Below, piece after piece: positions 19,620-27,150 of a DNA stretch of 64,000 nucleotides. The notes below the pieces were generated by a model. That model saw only the letters and a program-made list of their open reading frames with translations. It was not told the origin of the DNA and did no database searches. The DNA is taken from the NCBI RefSeq assembly GCF_039523075.1, contig NZ_BAAAEP010000020.1, positions 12,756 to 76,755 on the forward strand, read 5' to 3'. A program made the translations under genes and the position numbers. The DNA is from Caenispirillum bisanense. Its GTDB lineage: Bacteria; Pseudomonadota; Alphaproteobacteria; Rhodospirillales; Rhodospirillaceae. Positions within the stretch are counted from its first letter, which is position 1. Each line of letters begins with the position of its first letter.

Positions 19620-20350
19620 GCCGCCCCCCGCGCCACGTCGGCGAACACCCGCCGCAGGTCGATGCCGTCCTCCCGATGGGCGGAAAGGTCGAGGCTGCGG
19701 GTGATGTCATCCATGTGGGCGGCCATGACGGCGGCCGCCCGCGCGCCGTCGCCGGCGGCAAGGCAGTCGATGAGGTCGCTGTGGCTGTGGTCGGCGCAGT
19801 CGGCGCTGCCGGGGCGTTCGTAGACGGCGATCACCAGCGACGACCGCGACACCAGTTCGCGCAGGAAGTCGAGCAGCACGGCGTTGCCGGCCATCTCCGC
19901 CACCAGCAGGTGATACTCGCCCGACAGCCGGATCATGGCCTGGCGGTCGCGGCGGTCGCGGGCGGCGTGTTCGGCCGCCACATGGGCGCGCAGCCGCTCC
20001 AGCCCGGCGGCGTCGATGCGGGCGGCGGCGGCGCGGACGATGCCGTCCTCGATCAGCCGCCGCGCCTCGAACACCTGCCGCGCTTCCTCCACCGACGGCG
20101 TGCTGACGCGGGCGCCGCGGTTGGGCTCCAGCGTCACCATCTTCTCGTGGGCGAGGCGGGCGAGCGCGGCACGGACCCGCGCCCGGCTGACGCCGAAGAT
20201 CTGCGCCAGGTTCTGTTCCACCAGCTTGGTGCCGGGGGGCAGGCGGCGGTCGATGATCGCCTCCGCCACATGGCGGCGGACGGCGTCCTCGGTCATGTCC
20301 TCGGGCCGGTCGCCGTCGGAAGCCGCCGGCGCGGCGGGTGCGCGTGCCAT
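19616..20350 (-). CDS. GntR-family transcriptional regulator (FCD domain)
   Basis: 244-residue regulator. A winged helix-turn-helix covers about residues 20-85 (VEQNLAQIFGVSRARVRAAL, then EPNRGARVSTPSVEEARQV), and an all-helical FCD ligand domain makes up the rest, with likely metal or effector residues in GEYHLLVAEMAGN and the final HMDDI. It is first in an operon with allC and the M20 gene. Its upstream region carries two ATTGTCGAC copies, and the same 9-mer lies in the importer/xdhA control region, so it probably represses both itself and the purine operons until a purine-derived ligand binds (inference). Confidence 0.88.
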   Translation of the reverse strand: MARAPAAPAASDGDRPEDMTEDAVRRHVAEAIIDRRLPPGTKLVEQNLAQIFGVSRARVRAALARLAHEKMVTLEPNRGARVSTPSVEEARQVFEARRLIEDGIVRAAAARIDAAGLERLRAHVAAEHAARDRRDRQAMIRLSGEYHLLVAEMAGNAVLLDFLRELVSRSSLVIAVYERPGSADCADHSHSDLIDCLAAGDGARAAAVMAAHMDDITRSLDLSAHREDGIDLRRVFADVARGAA

Positions 20351-20370
20351 GGCTTGAAGGTCCGCCGCGG

Positions 20371-20391
20371 ATTGTCGACACCATTGTCGAC
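20371..20391. promoter_or_regulatory. Tandem operator-like repeats before GntR gene
   Basis: ATTGTCGAC occurs at 20371-20379 and again at 20383-20391, 12 bp apart. Both contain the palindromic core GTCGAC. They lie 20-40 bp upstream of the GntR start, a typical autoregulatory position. The same 9-mer is at 9481-9489 between the importer operon and xdhA. Confidence 0.6.
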
Positions 20392-20431
20392 GTCTTTATA
20401 GCACGCCCGCCCGCTCCTGCACCAGGGCAGC

Positions 20432-20461
20432 AAAAAGCCCCGGCACCTGAGGCGCCGGGGC
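20432..20461 (-). terminator. Rho-independent terminator after GNAT gene
   Basis: Read on the minus strand: a 10-bp GC stem with one mismatch (arms 20451-20461 and 20437-20447, three-base loop), then TTTTT (20432-20436). It lies 30 bp after the GNAT stop and before the GntR control region. Confidence 0.8.
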
Positions 20462-20490
20462 GTCCTGAGCCGACCCTCGGTCGGGCGGCG

Positions 20491-21039
20491 TCAGATGTCC
20501 TGGTCGGCGCTGCCGGCGCCGTCGATGGGGGCGCCGTCCAGCACGAAGCTGTAGCCCGACTGCACGAAGCCGAGGCGGCTGTAGAGCTTGTGCGCCACCT
20601 CGCGGGTATAGGCGGTGGCGACGATGATGCGGGCGCAGTTGCGTTCCCGCAGCTTGGCGAGGCACCAGCCCATCATGCTCTTGCCGATGCCGCGGCCGCG
20701 GTAGGCGGCGTCGACCACCACCGAATCGACCTGCGCCTTCACCCGCGGGGTGCGGATGAGGTTGCAGTAGATGACCAGCTGGCAGGTGGCGACGACGCGG
20801 CCGTCGATTTCGCCCACCACCACCATGCCGCTGCGCGGGTTGGCGTTGATCTCCTTCAGCGTCGCCCGCATGGCCTCGGGGGCGGGCCGCTCGTCGGGGA
20901 TCAGCTGGGCATAGAGATCGCGCAGGGCATCGACATCAGCCTCGGAGGCGCGCCGGAAGGTCAGCCCCGCCAGGGCATCCGCCTGTGGCCCCTGGGTCTC
21001 GGCGGGGACGGTGGCGGCGGCTTCGAGTACGGAAGTCAT
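20491..21039 (-). CDS. GNAT-family N-acetyltransferase
   Basis: 182-residue acetyltransferase. The acetyl-CoA pyrophosphate-binding motif A is clear (VVDAAYRGRGIGKSMMGW), followed by motif B (ATAYTREVAHKLYSRLGF). The N-terminal helices read RRASEADVDALRDLYAQL. ATG 21039 follows AGGAG by 6 bases, which fixes the start. It is the last gene before the terminator at 20432-20461 and follows the binding-protein gene by 29 bp, so it probably belongs to the same transcript as the sensor/HAMP-MFS genes. The acceptor substrate is unknown. Confidence 0.85.
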   Translation of the reverse strand: MTSVLEAAATVPAETQGPQADALAGLTFRRASEADVDALRDLYAQLIPDERPAPEAMRATLKEINANPRSGMVVVGEIDGRVVATCQLVIYCNLIRTPRVKAQVDSVVVDAAYRGRGIGKSMMGWCLAKLRERNCARIIVATAYTREVAHKLYSRLGFVQSGYSFVLDGAPIDGAGSADQDI

Positions 21040-21068
21040 GGCGGTCTCCTGACTGGTGAAGCGCCCGG

Positions 21069-22124
21069 TCAGCGGATGAATTCCGCAAACCGGATCAGCT
21101 TCATCGGGGGATAGATGCCGAGCGTCTTGGCGACCGGCAGGTTTACAAGGAAGGAAAAGCGGCGCGGCGCCTCGATGGGGATGTCGGCGGGCGGCGTGCC
21201 CTTCAGCACCTGTTCGGCCTTCAGCGCGGTCAGCTGGCCGACGACGTAGTACTGGTTGACCACACCCATCAGCGCCTTGCCGTCGCGCACCGGCGCCTCG
21301 CCGGCAGCGAACACCGGCAGCCCGTGGGAGACGGCCTCGCCGGTGAGGGTCTGGCGGTTGATGTTCAGGAAGGTGTCGGCGCCCTGGTAGATCAGGTCCA
21401 CTTGCGCCGCCGCCAGTTCGCGCACGAGGCCGGGGATGCTCTCGGCGTCGGGCTTGCCCTCGGCGTTGAGGGCGACGGCGCGCGACACCACCTCCACCCC
21501 CATCTTCTGCCCTTCCTCCACCACCCGGTTCATGTTGATGACCGAGTTGTTTTCGGTGGGCGTGTAGATGATGCCGACGCGGTCGAACTCCAGGTAGGTG
21601 CGGGCCGCTTCCAGCTGCACGCTTTCCGGCACCAGATAGTTGGTGCCGGTGATGTTGCGGCCCGACGAGTCCATGGACGGCACCAGCTTGGCCTCCACCG
21701 GCTGCGACACGATCATGAACACGCCGGGGATGTCGGTGATGTGCTTGGCCGGATCGGCGGCGTCGTAGGTGCCGAAGGTGGTCAGCGCCGTGGTCGAGCC
21801 CCAGGTCACCACCAGATCGGGCCGCTGCTGCTTGATCTCGGCGACGAAGCCGGGGATGCGGGCGGCCTCGGTGGCGGCGTCGTAGATGGTCAGGTCCACC
21901 GGCACCTTGCGGCTGGCCAGGAAGTCCTGGAAGCCGCGGCAGGCATCCTCGCACCCACGGAACACGATCATGGCGATGCGGTAGGGACTGGTGCGGGCGG
22001 CCGTTTCCTGGGCGGCGGCGGCGCGCGGGGCTGCACCCAGCAGGGTGGCGGCCGCCGCCAGCAGGCAGACGGCCAGGGCGAGCGTCGCCGGCAGACGACG
22101 GGAAGTACGAAGCATCGCGGTCAT
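21069..22124 (-). CDS. Periplasmic ABC_sub_bind-family binding protein
   Basis: 351 residues with a Sec signal (LALAVCLLAAAATLLGAAPRA). The mature part belongs to the TrpX/ABC_sub_bind (PF04392-like) family: PDLVVTWGSTTALTTFGTYD, DSSGRNITGTNYLVP, DRVGIIYTPTENNS, VDLIYQGADTFLNINRQTL and VVNQYYVVGQLTALKAEQVL. Usually such proteins are followed by an ABC permease and ATPase; none is present here. It lies 4 bases after a HAMP-MFS fusion gene. I infer that it delivers a ligand to the sensory partners rather than to an ABC importer. Confidence 0.8.
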   Translation of the reverse strand: MTAMLRTSRRLPATLALAVCLLAAAATLLGAAPRAAAAQETAARTSPYRIAMIVFRGCEDACRGFQDFLASRKVPVDLTIYDAATEAARIPGFVAEIKQQRPDLVVTWGSTTALTTFGTYDAADPAKHITDIPGVFMIVSQPVEAKLVPSMDSSGRNITGTNYLVPESVQLEAARTYLEFDRVGIIYTPTENNSVINMNRVVEEGQKMGVEVVSRAVALNAEGKPDAESIPGLVRELAAAQVDLIYQGADTFLNINRQTLTGEAVSHGLPVFAAGEAPVRDGKALMGVVNQYYVVGQLTALKAEQVLKGTPPADIPIEAPRRFSFLVNLPVAKTLGIYPPMKLIRFAEFIR

Positions 22125-22128
22125 CTTC

Positions 22129-24186
22129 TCAGGCCTCGTCGACGACGGGGGTCTTGCTGGCGGACGCGCGGCCGAGCAACAGCAGCAGCCACAGCAGCAC
22201 GGCGGAACCGGCCACGATGGCGCCGATGATCTGCGCCGCCGTCTCGTAGCCGTAGAGGGTGGCGAGGGAGGCCGCCGCCAGCGGGCCGAGCACGCTGCCC
22301 ACGCGCTCCACCACGCGCAGGATGCCGAGCAGCGCCGTCTGGCCCAGTTCCTTCACTTCCTCAGCGCAGACTTCCGGGATCATGGCGATCAGCGGCGCGG
22401 TGCCGAGGGCATGGCCGAGGCCGAGGGTGATGACCGCCAGCAGCACGCCCAGCTCGCCGCCGCCCAGGAACGGGATGGCGGCGGCGCCGATGCCGGCCAC
22501 CACGCCGCCCAGCACCACCAGCCCGCCGCGCCAGCCGCGCTGGTCGGCAAGCCTGGCGAACAGCGGGCTCATGATGATCATGATGGCGAAGTAGACCATC
22601 ATCTGGCGGCCGATGGACGACTGGTTGTTGCCCAGTTCCGCCAGGTAGAGCGGGATCATGTAGAACAGGAAGCCGGTGAGGATCAGCTTGGCCGGCACCG
22701 CCCCCAGCACCATCAGCACGCCGAAGCGGAAGTTGGTCGACACCCGCTTCAGGGCCTGCATCAGCGGCACCCGCGCCACCTGTTCCTTGGTCTGCTTGGG
22801 CACGAAGACATAGGCGACGATCAGCCCCGACAGCAGCACCATGGCGGCCGAGACGATGAAGGTGGCGCGGAAGCCGATACGGTCGGCGATGACGCCGCCG
22901 AAGGAGGTGCCGCAGATGGCCGCAACCATGATGGCCGTCACGAACACCGCCATGCCCTGGGCGCGGTTCTCGCCGGTGGTCATTTCGGCGATGCGGCTCT
23001 GGCAGGCGATGGTGGCCATGGCATAGCCGATGGCATTGAGCGACCAGAAGGTGATCAGCTGGCCGAAGGTCTGCGCAAAACCGGTGCCCAGCAGCCCGAC
23101 CAGGGTCGGGATCAGGCTGAGCAGGAACAGCCGCCGGCCGCCGATGCGGTCGGCCCAGCCGCCCGAGACCGGCGTCGCCGAGGCCATGAAGAACATGAAG
23201 GCGGAAATGGGCAGGCCGAGCACCGCCTCGTAGCTGAGGCCGGGGATGGGGGTGTAGAGGTCCTTCACGAAGTTCGGGAAGAACGACCGCGACATCTCGC
23301 CGGCCAGCACGTACAGCAGCAGCGGCATGCGCACGTCGGTCAGCACCTGCATCTGGAACGGCTTCGGCCGGTCGTCCTCGGCGAAGGAATAGGTGCGCAG
23401 CCGGTCCATGGCGGCGCTCACCGCCGCGCCGCCGGCCGCCGCGCCCTGCCCCACCCGCGCCATGACATCGCGGAAGCGTTCGTTCAGTGCCGTGACGCGG
23501 GCGTCGATGGTGGTGATCAGCGTCCCCACCTCGTCGCCGGAGCGGATGCCGGTGATGTGGCTGAAATCCCCCCGCGCGCCGCGCCGCATGGTGCGCATGG
23601 CCAGGGTCAGCGGGCCGCTGAGCGAGCGGTTGATGAAGAACATCAGCAGCTCGAAGGTCGCCAGCAGCGACACCATCAGCACCACCGCCAGGTCGAGGAT
23701 GATGTCGGTCATGCTGCGGCGGACGAAATCCTTCGCCATGCCGACCCGCAGGCGGCCCACCGCCTCGCCGTTGCTCTGCAGCATGACGCTGCGCTCGCGG
23801 GCGCCGTCGACGCCGGCAAGGCCCATGGTCGGCTTCACGTCGGCCGCGTTGGGGCCGCGCAGGAACACCGCGGTGCCGTCCAGGGTGGTGACGGCCAGGT
23901 AGCCGATTTCCGGGTTGCCGGCCAGCACCTCGTCCAGCACCAGGTCGACGCCGATCAGCTGGTCGAGCGGAATGCCGAGGTCGAGCGCCTGCTGGAAGGT
24001 CGACGACAGCGCCGTCGCCACCGCCTGGGTCTTGGCATCCACTTCCGGCAGCAGGTCACGCTCAAAGGCCCGCAGGGTCAGCAGCAGCACCGTCAGCGCG
24101 GCAATGACCACCATGGCGCCGCTGACCAGGATGATGCGGCGGCGGACGTGGCCGAAATCCATGTCTTCGCTGGGTTTCGCACTCAT
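22129..24186 (-). CDS. Sensor-HAMP-MFS transporter fusion protein
   Basis: 685-residue inner-membrane protein with an unusual architecture. Residues about 17-41 form TM1 (IILVSGAMVVIAALTVLLLT). A periplasmic Cache-like sensor follows to about 160 (NPEIGYLAVTTLDGTAVFL), then TM2, then a HAMP linker at about 190-245 (NRSLSGPLTLAMRTMRRGA, GDEVGTLITTID). From about 275 there is a full 12-TM major facilitator domain with the loop motif GGWADRIGGRRLF and its C-half counterpart ARLADQRGWRGG. It overlaps the preceding sensor gene by 4 bases (ATGA) and is followed 4 bases later by the binding-protein gene. Transport substrate unknown; sensory gating of a transporter is the working hypothesis. Confidence 0.82.
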   Translation of the reverse strand: MSAKPSEDMDFGHVRRRIILVSGAMVVIAALTVLLLTLRAFERDLLPEVDAKTQAVATALSSTFQQALDLGIPLDQLIGVDLVLDEVLAGNPEIGYLAVTTLDGTAVFLRGPNAADVKPTMGLAGVDGARERSVMLQSNGEAVGRLRVGMAKDFVRRSMTDIILDLAVVLMVSLLATFELLMFFINRSLSGPLTLAMRTMRRGARGDFSHITGIRSGDEVGTLITTIDARVTALNERFRDVMARVGQGAAAGGAAVSAAMDRLRTYSFAEDDRPKPFQMQVLTDVRMPLLLYVLAGEMSRSFFPNFVKDLYTPIPGLSYEAVLGLPISAFMFFMASATPVSGGWADRIGGRRLFLLSLIPTLVGLLGTGFAQTFGQLITFWSLNAIGYAMATIACQSRIAEMTTGENRAQGMAVFVTAIMVAAICGTSFGGVIADRIGFRATFIVSAAMVLLSGLIVAYVFVPKQTKEQVARVPLMQALKRVSTNFRFGVLMVLGAVPAKLILTGFLFYMIPLYLAELGNNQSSIGRQMMVYFAIMIIMSPLFARLADQRGWRGGLVVLGGVVAGIGAAAIPFLGGGELGVLLAVITLGLGHALGTAPLIAMIPEVCAEEVKELGQTALLGILRVVERVGSVLGPLAAASLATLYGYETAAQIIGAIVAGSAVLLWLLLLLGRASASKTPVVDEA

Positions 24187-25082
24187 GAAGCCCGACTCCG
24201 CGCGTCCGTCGTCTGCACCAGGGTTTCAAGGTCGCCGAGGGCGGTTTCCGCCTCCCGCACGGCGGCATCGAAGCGGCCGTACTCCTGCTCCATGGCGGCG
24301 CTGAGGGCATCGCCGGTGCCGGCCGGGCGGGGGCCGGCGGCTTCGGCATCGCCGCTGCTGCCGGCAAACCGGGCCAGCCACTTCAGCCGCTTGCTCACCG
24401 GCCGGAACAGGATCTGCACCGCCAGGAAGCCGAGCCCGGCGGCAGCGCCGGAGGCGATGATGACGTAGTCGGTCAGGGACGTGGTCATGGCGGCGATGCG
24501 GGTATCGACATAGGCCGTGCTGTAGACCACGGCGATGCCGCCCACCGGCTGCTCCAGCCGGTCCACCAGGGTCACCCCCAGCACCTGCCCACCCTCGGCG
24601 GTGGAGCGCCAGAAGCGGCCGCCGGAGCCGGCTGCCACCGCATCGGCCCAGGGCTGCGGCACCGCGCCCTCGCCCGCCGCGCCGTGGCCGGCGCCGTAGA
24701 CCATGCGCCGCTCGGGCGCCGTCTCGAACACGTGGATGGCGGTGATCATGCGGTCCTGGCCGAGGGTGCGGTCGATCTGCTCCTGCATGGTGCGCACGTC
24801 GGACAGCGACAGGCCGAGCCGCAACGGCGCCTGGATGCCGTTCTGCAGGTGGCCGGCGGTCACCTCCAGACGCGACACCACCAGGGCGTCGAGGATCGAC
24901 TTATACTTGTGCCAGGCCAGAACGGCGATCACGGCGGACGCAAAGATGACCAGCACCAATATCGTCGCAGTGATCTTGTAGCTGAACCGCAGGCCGAAAA
25001 GCGACAGGCTGCCACTGGCCACTTTCGTCACTACCCCCCAGAAGCCAATACCGTCCGCGACCCGGCGCGGAGCCGATTGCAT
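24183..25082 (-). CDS. Membrane-anchored Cache-like sensor without output domain
   Basis: 299 residues. TM1 is at about residues 36-56 (ITATILVLVIFASAVIAVLA). A ~150-residue periplasmic domain contains QNGIQAPLRLGLSLSDVRTM and IHVFETAPERRMVYGAG, typical of sensor ectodomains, and TM2 lies near 220. The cytosolic tail begins RPVSKRLKWLARF and ends in a short coiled coil (QEYGRFDAAVREAETALGDL). No kinase, cyclase or methyl-accepting domain follows. I used ATG 25082 (MQSAPRRVADG); an in-frame TTG at 25103 is possible. It is the first gene of the operon with the HAMP-MFS fusion, whose N-terminus has the same layout, so the two may hetero-oligomerise (inference). Confidence 0.75.
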   Translation of the reverse strand: MQSAPRRVADGIGFWGVVTKVASGSLSLFGLRFSYKITATILVLVIFASAVIAVLAWHKYKSILDALVVSRLEVTAGHLQNGIQAPLRLGLSLSDVRTMQEQIDRTLGQDRMITAIHVFETAPERRMVYGAGHGAAGEGAVPQPWADAVAAGSGGRFWRSTAEGGQVLGVTLVDRLEQPVGGIAVVYSTAYVDTRIAAMTTSLTDYVIIASGAAAGLGFLAVQILFRPVSKRLKWLARFAGSSGDAEAAGPRPAGTGDALSAAMEQEYGRFDAAVREAETALGDLETLVQTTDARSRAS

Positions 25083-25108
25083 ACCAGTAAACCGTTTCCC
25101 CAACGGTC

Positions 25109-25144
25109 CCCATATGGGCTCACGATACGATACAAAGTCGTATC
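25109..25144. promoter_or_regulatory. Palindromes in divergent region between sensor and hcp genes
   Basis: Two symmetrical sites lie in the 190-bp divergent region: CCCATATGGG (25109-25118) and GATACGA-7 bp-TCGTATC (25124-25144), the second a perfect 7-base inverted repeat. Either could bind a dimeric regulator controlling the sensor operon, the hcp operon or both. Function is inference. Confidence 0.4.
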
Positions 25145-25272
25145 TGTCTTTTGGAAACTCAACGGTTCGACTTACCCTTACTCCCCCTGCCGGAGTTTCG
25201 ACTATCGGGTTGCCGGGCGCATCCGGGCGGGGTAAATGGGTATCTGATCATCCGTTGGAAGGAGCCCCTGCG

Positions 25273-25881
25273 TTGGCTCAGATCGTCCTCATGATCCCGC
25301 GCCGCCGCGACTTTACCGAAAAGCTGCTGAAGGACGTGGTGAAGTCCGTCACCGGCGGTCCCGAGGAGACTCCCTGGGTGGAAGGGGAGTGCGAACTCAC
25401 CGACTATCACCGGATGATCCTGGTCGAGACGGTGGAGTGGGAATCGGAGGTTGAGGCGGAGGAACCCGGCGACGGCCGCCGCACCGTCCATGCCCCGCGC
25501 ATCGAGACCGTGAAGATCAAGCGCCGGGCGGACATCTCCTCCGCCAGCCTGACCCGCTGGGTGCTGACCACGCGGGTGAGCACCTATCCGTGGGAACTCT
25601 ATTTCCTGCGCGGCATCGGCGGCCAGTTCATCGGCAACCTGCCGGCCGGGGCGCCGAAGCGCGACTACCTCGGCCCCATGCAGGTGCGCTTCATGACCAT
25701 GCAGCTCTACAACCCGCTCATCACCAAGTACAGCTTCACCATCGGCGACGACGAAGCCGAGGAGAACCTGGAGGTGAGCGCCACCAAGATCCGCTGGATC
25801 TACCACAAGACCGACGAAACGCAGCGGCTGGAAGGGCAGGTCTCGGTGACCTACGACCTCCAGGCCGGCCGCGTGGTCTGA
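25273..25881 (+). CDS. Hcp-like protein 1 (type VI tube/effector fold)
   Basis: 202 residues starting at TTG 25273, chosen because GGAAGGAG (25257-25264) lies 8 bases upstream and the resulting MAQIVLMIPRRR matches the start of the next gene (MAVILLRIPTGK). The Hcp family pattern is visible: RRADISSASLTRWVLTTRVS and YPWELYFLRGIG, then FMTMQLYNPLITKYSFTIGD and the late strand SATKIRWIYHKTDE. It carries an extra segment of about 20 residues near the N-terminus relative to gene 2. First of three tandem hcp-like genes; no other type VI genes lie in the window. It may be a secreted tube ring, an adaptor or a repurposed ring protein. Confidence 0.75.
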   Translation: MAQIVLMIPRRRDFTEKLLKDVVKSVTGGPEETPWVEGECELTDYHRMILVETVEWESEVEAEEPGDGRRTVHAPRIETVKIKRRADISSASLTRWVLTTRVSTYPWELYFLRGIGGQFIGNLPAGAPKRDYLGPMQVRFMTMQLYNPLITKYSFTIGDDEAEENLEVSATKIRWIYHKTDETQRLEGQVSVTYDLQAGRVV

Positions 25882-25898
25882 GCGGAGGACACCCTGCC

Positions 25899-26423
25899 AT
25901 GGCCGTCATCCTGCTGCGGATCCCCACCGGCAAGACCACCTGGGTGGAAGGCGAATCGCGCCTCTACAAGTTCGAGAAACTGCTGCTGGTGGAGCAGGTG
26001 TCCTACGAGGTGGAGGTGGAGAGCGAACTCCACCTGGAAGGCCGCCGCACCGTGCATGCGCCGCACCTGTCGTCGGTGACCCTGGAACGCCGCATGGACA
26101 TGGGATCGGCGGAGATCACCCGCTCGCTGCTGTCCACCCGCGTCTCGAAATACCCGTGGGAGCTGTACTTCTTCAAGGCCGCCGGCGGCGGCGTGGTGAA
26201 GGAGGGGGAAAGCGCCCACCCGGTCCATTTCATGACCATGAAGCTGCACCGGGCGCTGATCCGCCACCAGACCATCTCCGCCGAGGACGACGGCGACATC
26301 ATGGAGACGCTGGAAGTGGGCGCCGCCGCCGTGCAGTGGGAATACACCGCCTTTTCGTCGGAGCAGCGGGCCCGCGGCAAGGCCGGCTTCACCTTCGACG
26401 TCCAGGTCGGCCGCGTGCTGTGA
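25899..26423 (+). CDS. Hcp-like protein 2
   Basis: 174 residues, clearly a paralogue of the preceding protein: shared RRTVHAP, TRVSKYPWELYF, FMTMKLHRALI and C-terminal strands ending in DVQVGRVL (neighbour: DLQAGRVV). It has Hcp-typical length and lacks the N-terminal insertion of gene 1. GCGGAGGA lies 9 bases before the ATG. It is 17 bp downstream of gene 1 and 34 bp upstream of gene 3, so the three form one operon. The first two are closer to each other than to the third. Confidence 0.78.
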   Translation: MAVILLRIPTGKTTWVEGESRLYKFEKLLLVEQVSYEVEVESELHLEGRRTVHAPHLSSVTLERRMDMGSAEITRSLLSTRVSKYPWELYFFKAAGGGVVKEGESAHPVHFMTMKLHRALIRHQTISAEDDGDIMETLEVGAAAVQWEYTAFSSEQRARGKAGFTFDVQVGRVL

Positions 26424-26457
26424 CCGCCCCTGACCCCGAGCCGCAACGGAGCAGACC

Positions 26458-27048
26458 ATGCAGATGATCTTCCTCGATTTCCCCGGGGTGAAGGGGGAAG
26501 TGACACTGGCCGGCTTCGCCGGGCTGGTGGCCTGCACCGACTTCGAGATGGACTGCAAGATGGGGCCCCTGGGCGAGACCAAGCTCAAGGACCGCTTCGC
26601 CCCCCTGGACGGCGACGAGCCCGAGACGCGCGAAGCCATGGGCATCGACAACATCACCATCACCCGCGTGATCGACAAGGCGACGCCCAAGTTCTTCCAG
26701 CTGGCGTTCGCCGACAAGGACGAGCTGGGCGGCGGCGAGACGGCCCGCATCCTGGTGTGCCGCGCCTTCGAACGCGACGACCCGCTGGGCATCGGCAGCC
26801 TGCAGCTGAACGTGTCGCTGGAAAACGGCGTATCGCTGTCGTCGGGCATCCAGTGGACGGAGCCGTTCCTCAAGTTCACCCTGAAGAACTGCCACATCAC
26901 CAGTCACAAGGTGACCATCAGCAGCGACAGCCTGACCGAGGAATTCGAGATCGGGTTCAAGGAAATCACCATGGAATACATCGTCTACAAGAACGGCAAG
27001 CGCATGGGGAACGTGGTGGCCAACGTCGACATCGCCTCCAACGACTGA
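26458..27048 (+). CDS. Hcp-like protein 3 (canonical Hcp pattern)
   Basis: 196 residues with the most standard Hcp layout of the trio: MIFLDFPGVKGEVTLAGFAG at the start, IDNITITRVIDKATPKFFQL, LENGVSLSSG and KEITMEYIVYKNGK at the end. Hcp proteins form hexameric rings that stack into the type VI tube and are also secreted as effectors or carriers. A strong stem-loop follows at 27087-27120. Having divergent Hcp copies without sheath, baseplate or ClpV genes nearby means the partner apparatus must be elsewhere or absent. Confidence 0.8.
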   Translation: MQMIFLDFPGVKGEVTLAGFAGLVACTDFEMDCKMGPLGETKLKDRFAPLDGDEPETREAMGIDNITITRVIDKATPKFFQLAFADKDELGGGETARILVCRAFERDDPLGIGSLQLNVSLENGVSLSSGIQWTEPFLKFTLKNCHITSHKVTISSDSLTEEFEIGFKEITMEYIVYKNGKRMGNVVANVDIASND

Positions 27049-27086
27049 CGGCGCCGCCCGCCCCGCCTGCCCGCCCCCGCCTTCTG

Positions 27087-27120
27087 CCACAGGCCCCGGC
27101 CCCGCTGCCGGGGCCTGTGG
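27087..27120 (+). terminator. Strong stem-loop after hcp operon
   Basis: A perfect 14-bp stem (27087-27100 with 27107-27120) and a six-base loop, followed by CGTTTG on the plus strand. It lies between the convergent hcp operon and the exported-protein gene and may act in both directions. The U-tract is short, so termination efficiency is uncertain. Confidence 0.65.
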
Positions 27121-27150
27121 CGTTTGACGGCACCCTTGGCGGCAGCGCGC

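Noticed and set aside
22129..24468. Long plus-strand open frame opposite the HAMP-MFS gene
   Set aside because: The His/Gln/Asp-rich translation is typical of antisense to a hydrophobic membrane protein; no independent support.
25273..27048. Type VI secretion gene cluster
   Set aside because: Only Hcp-like proteins are present; none of the sheath, baseplate, ClpV or VgrG genes occurs in the window.
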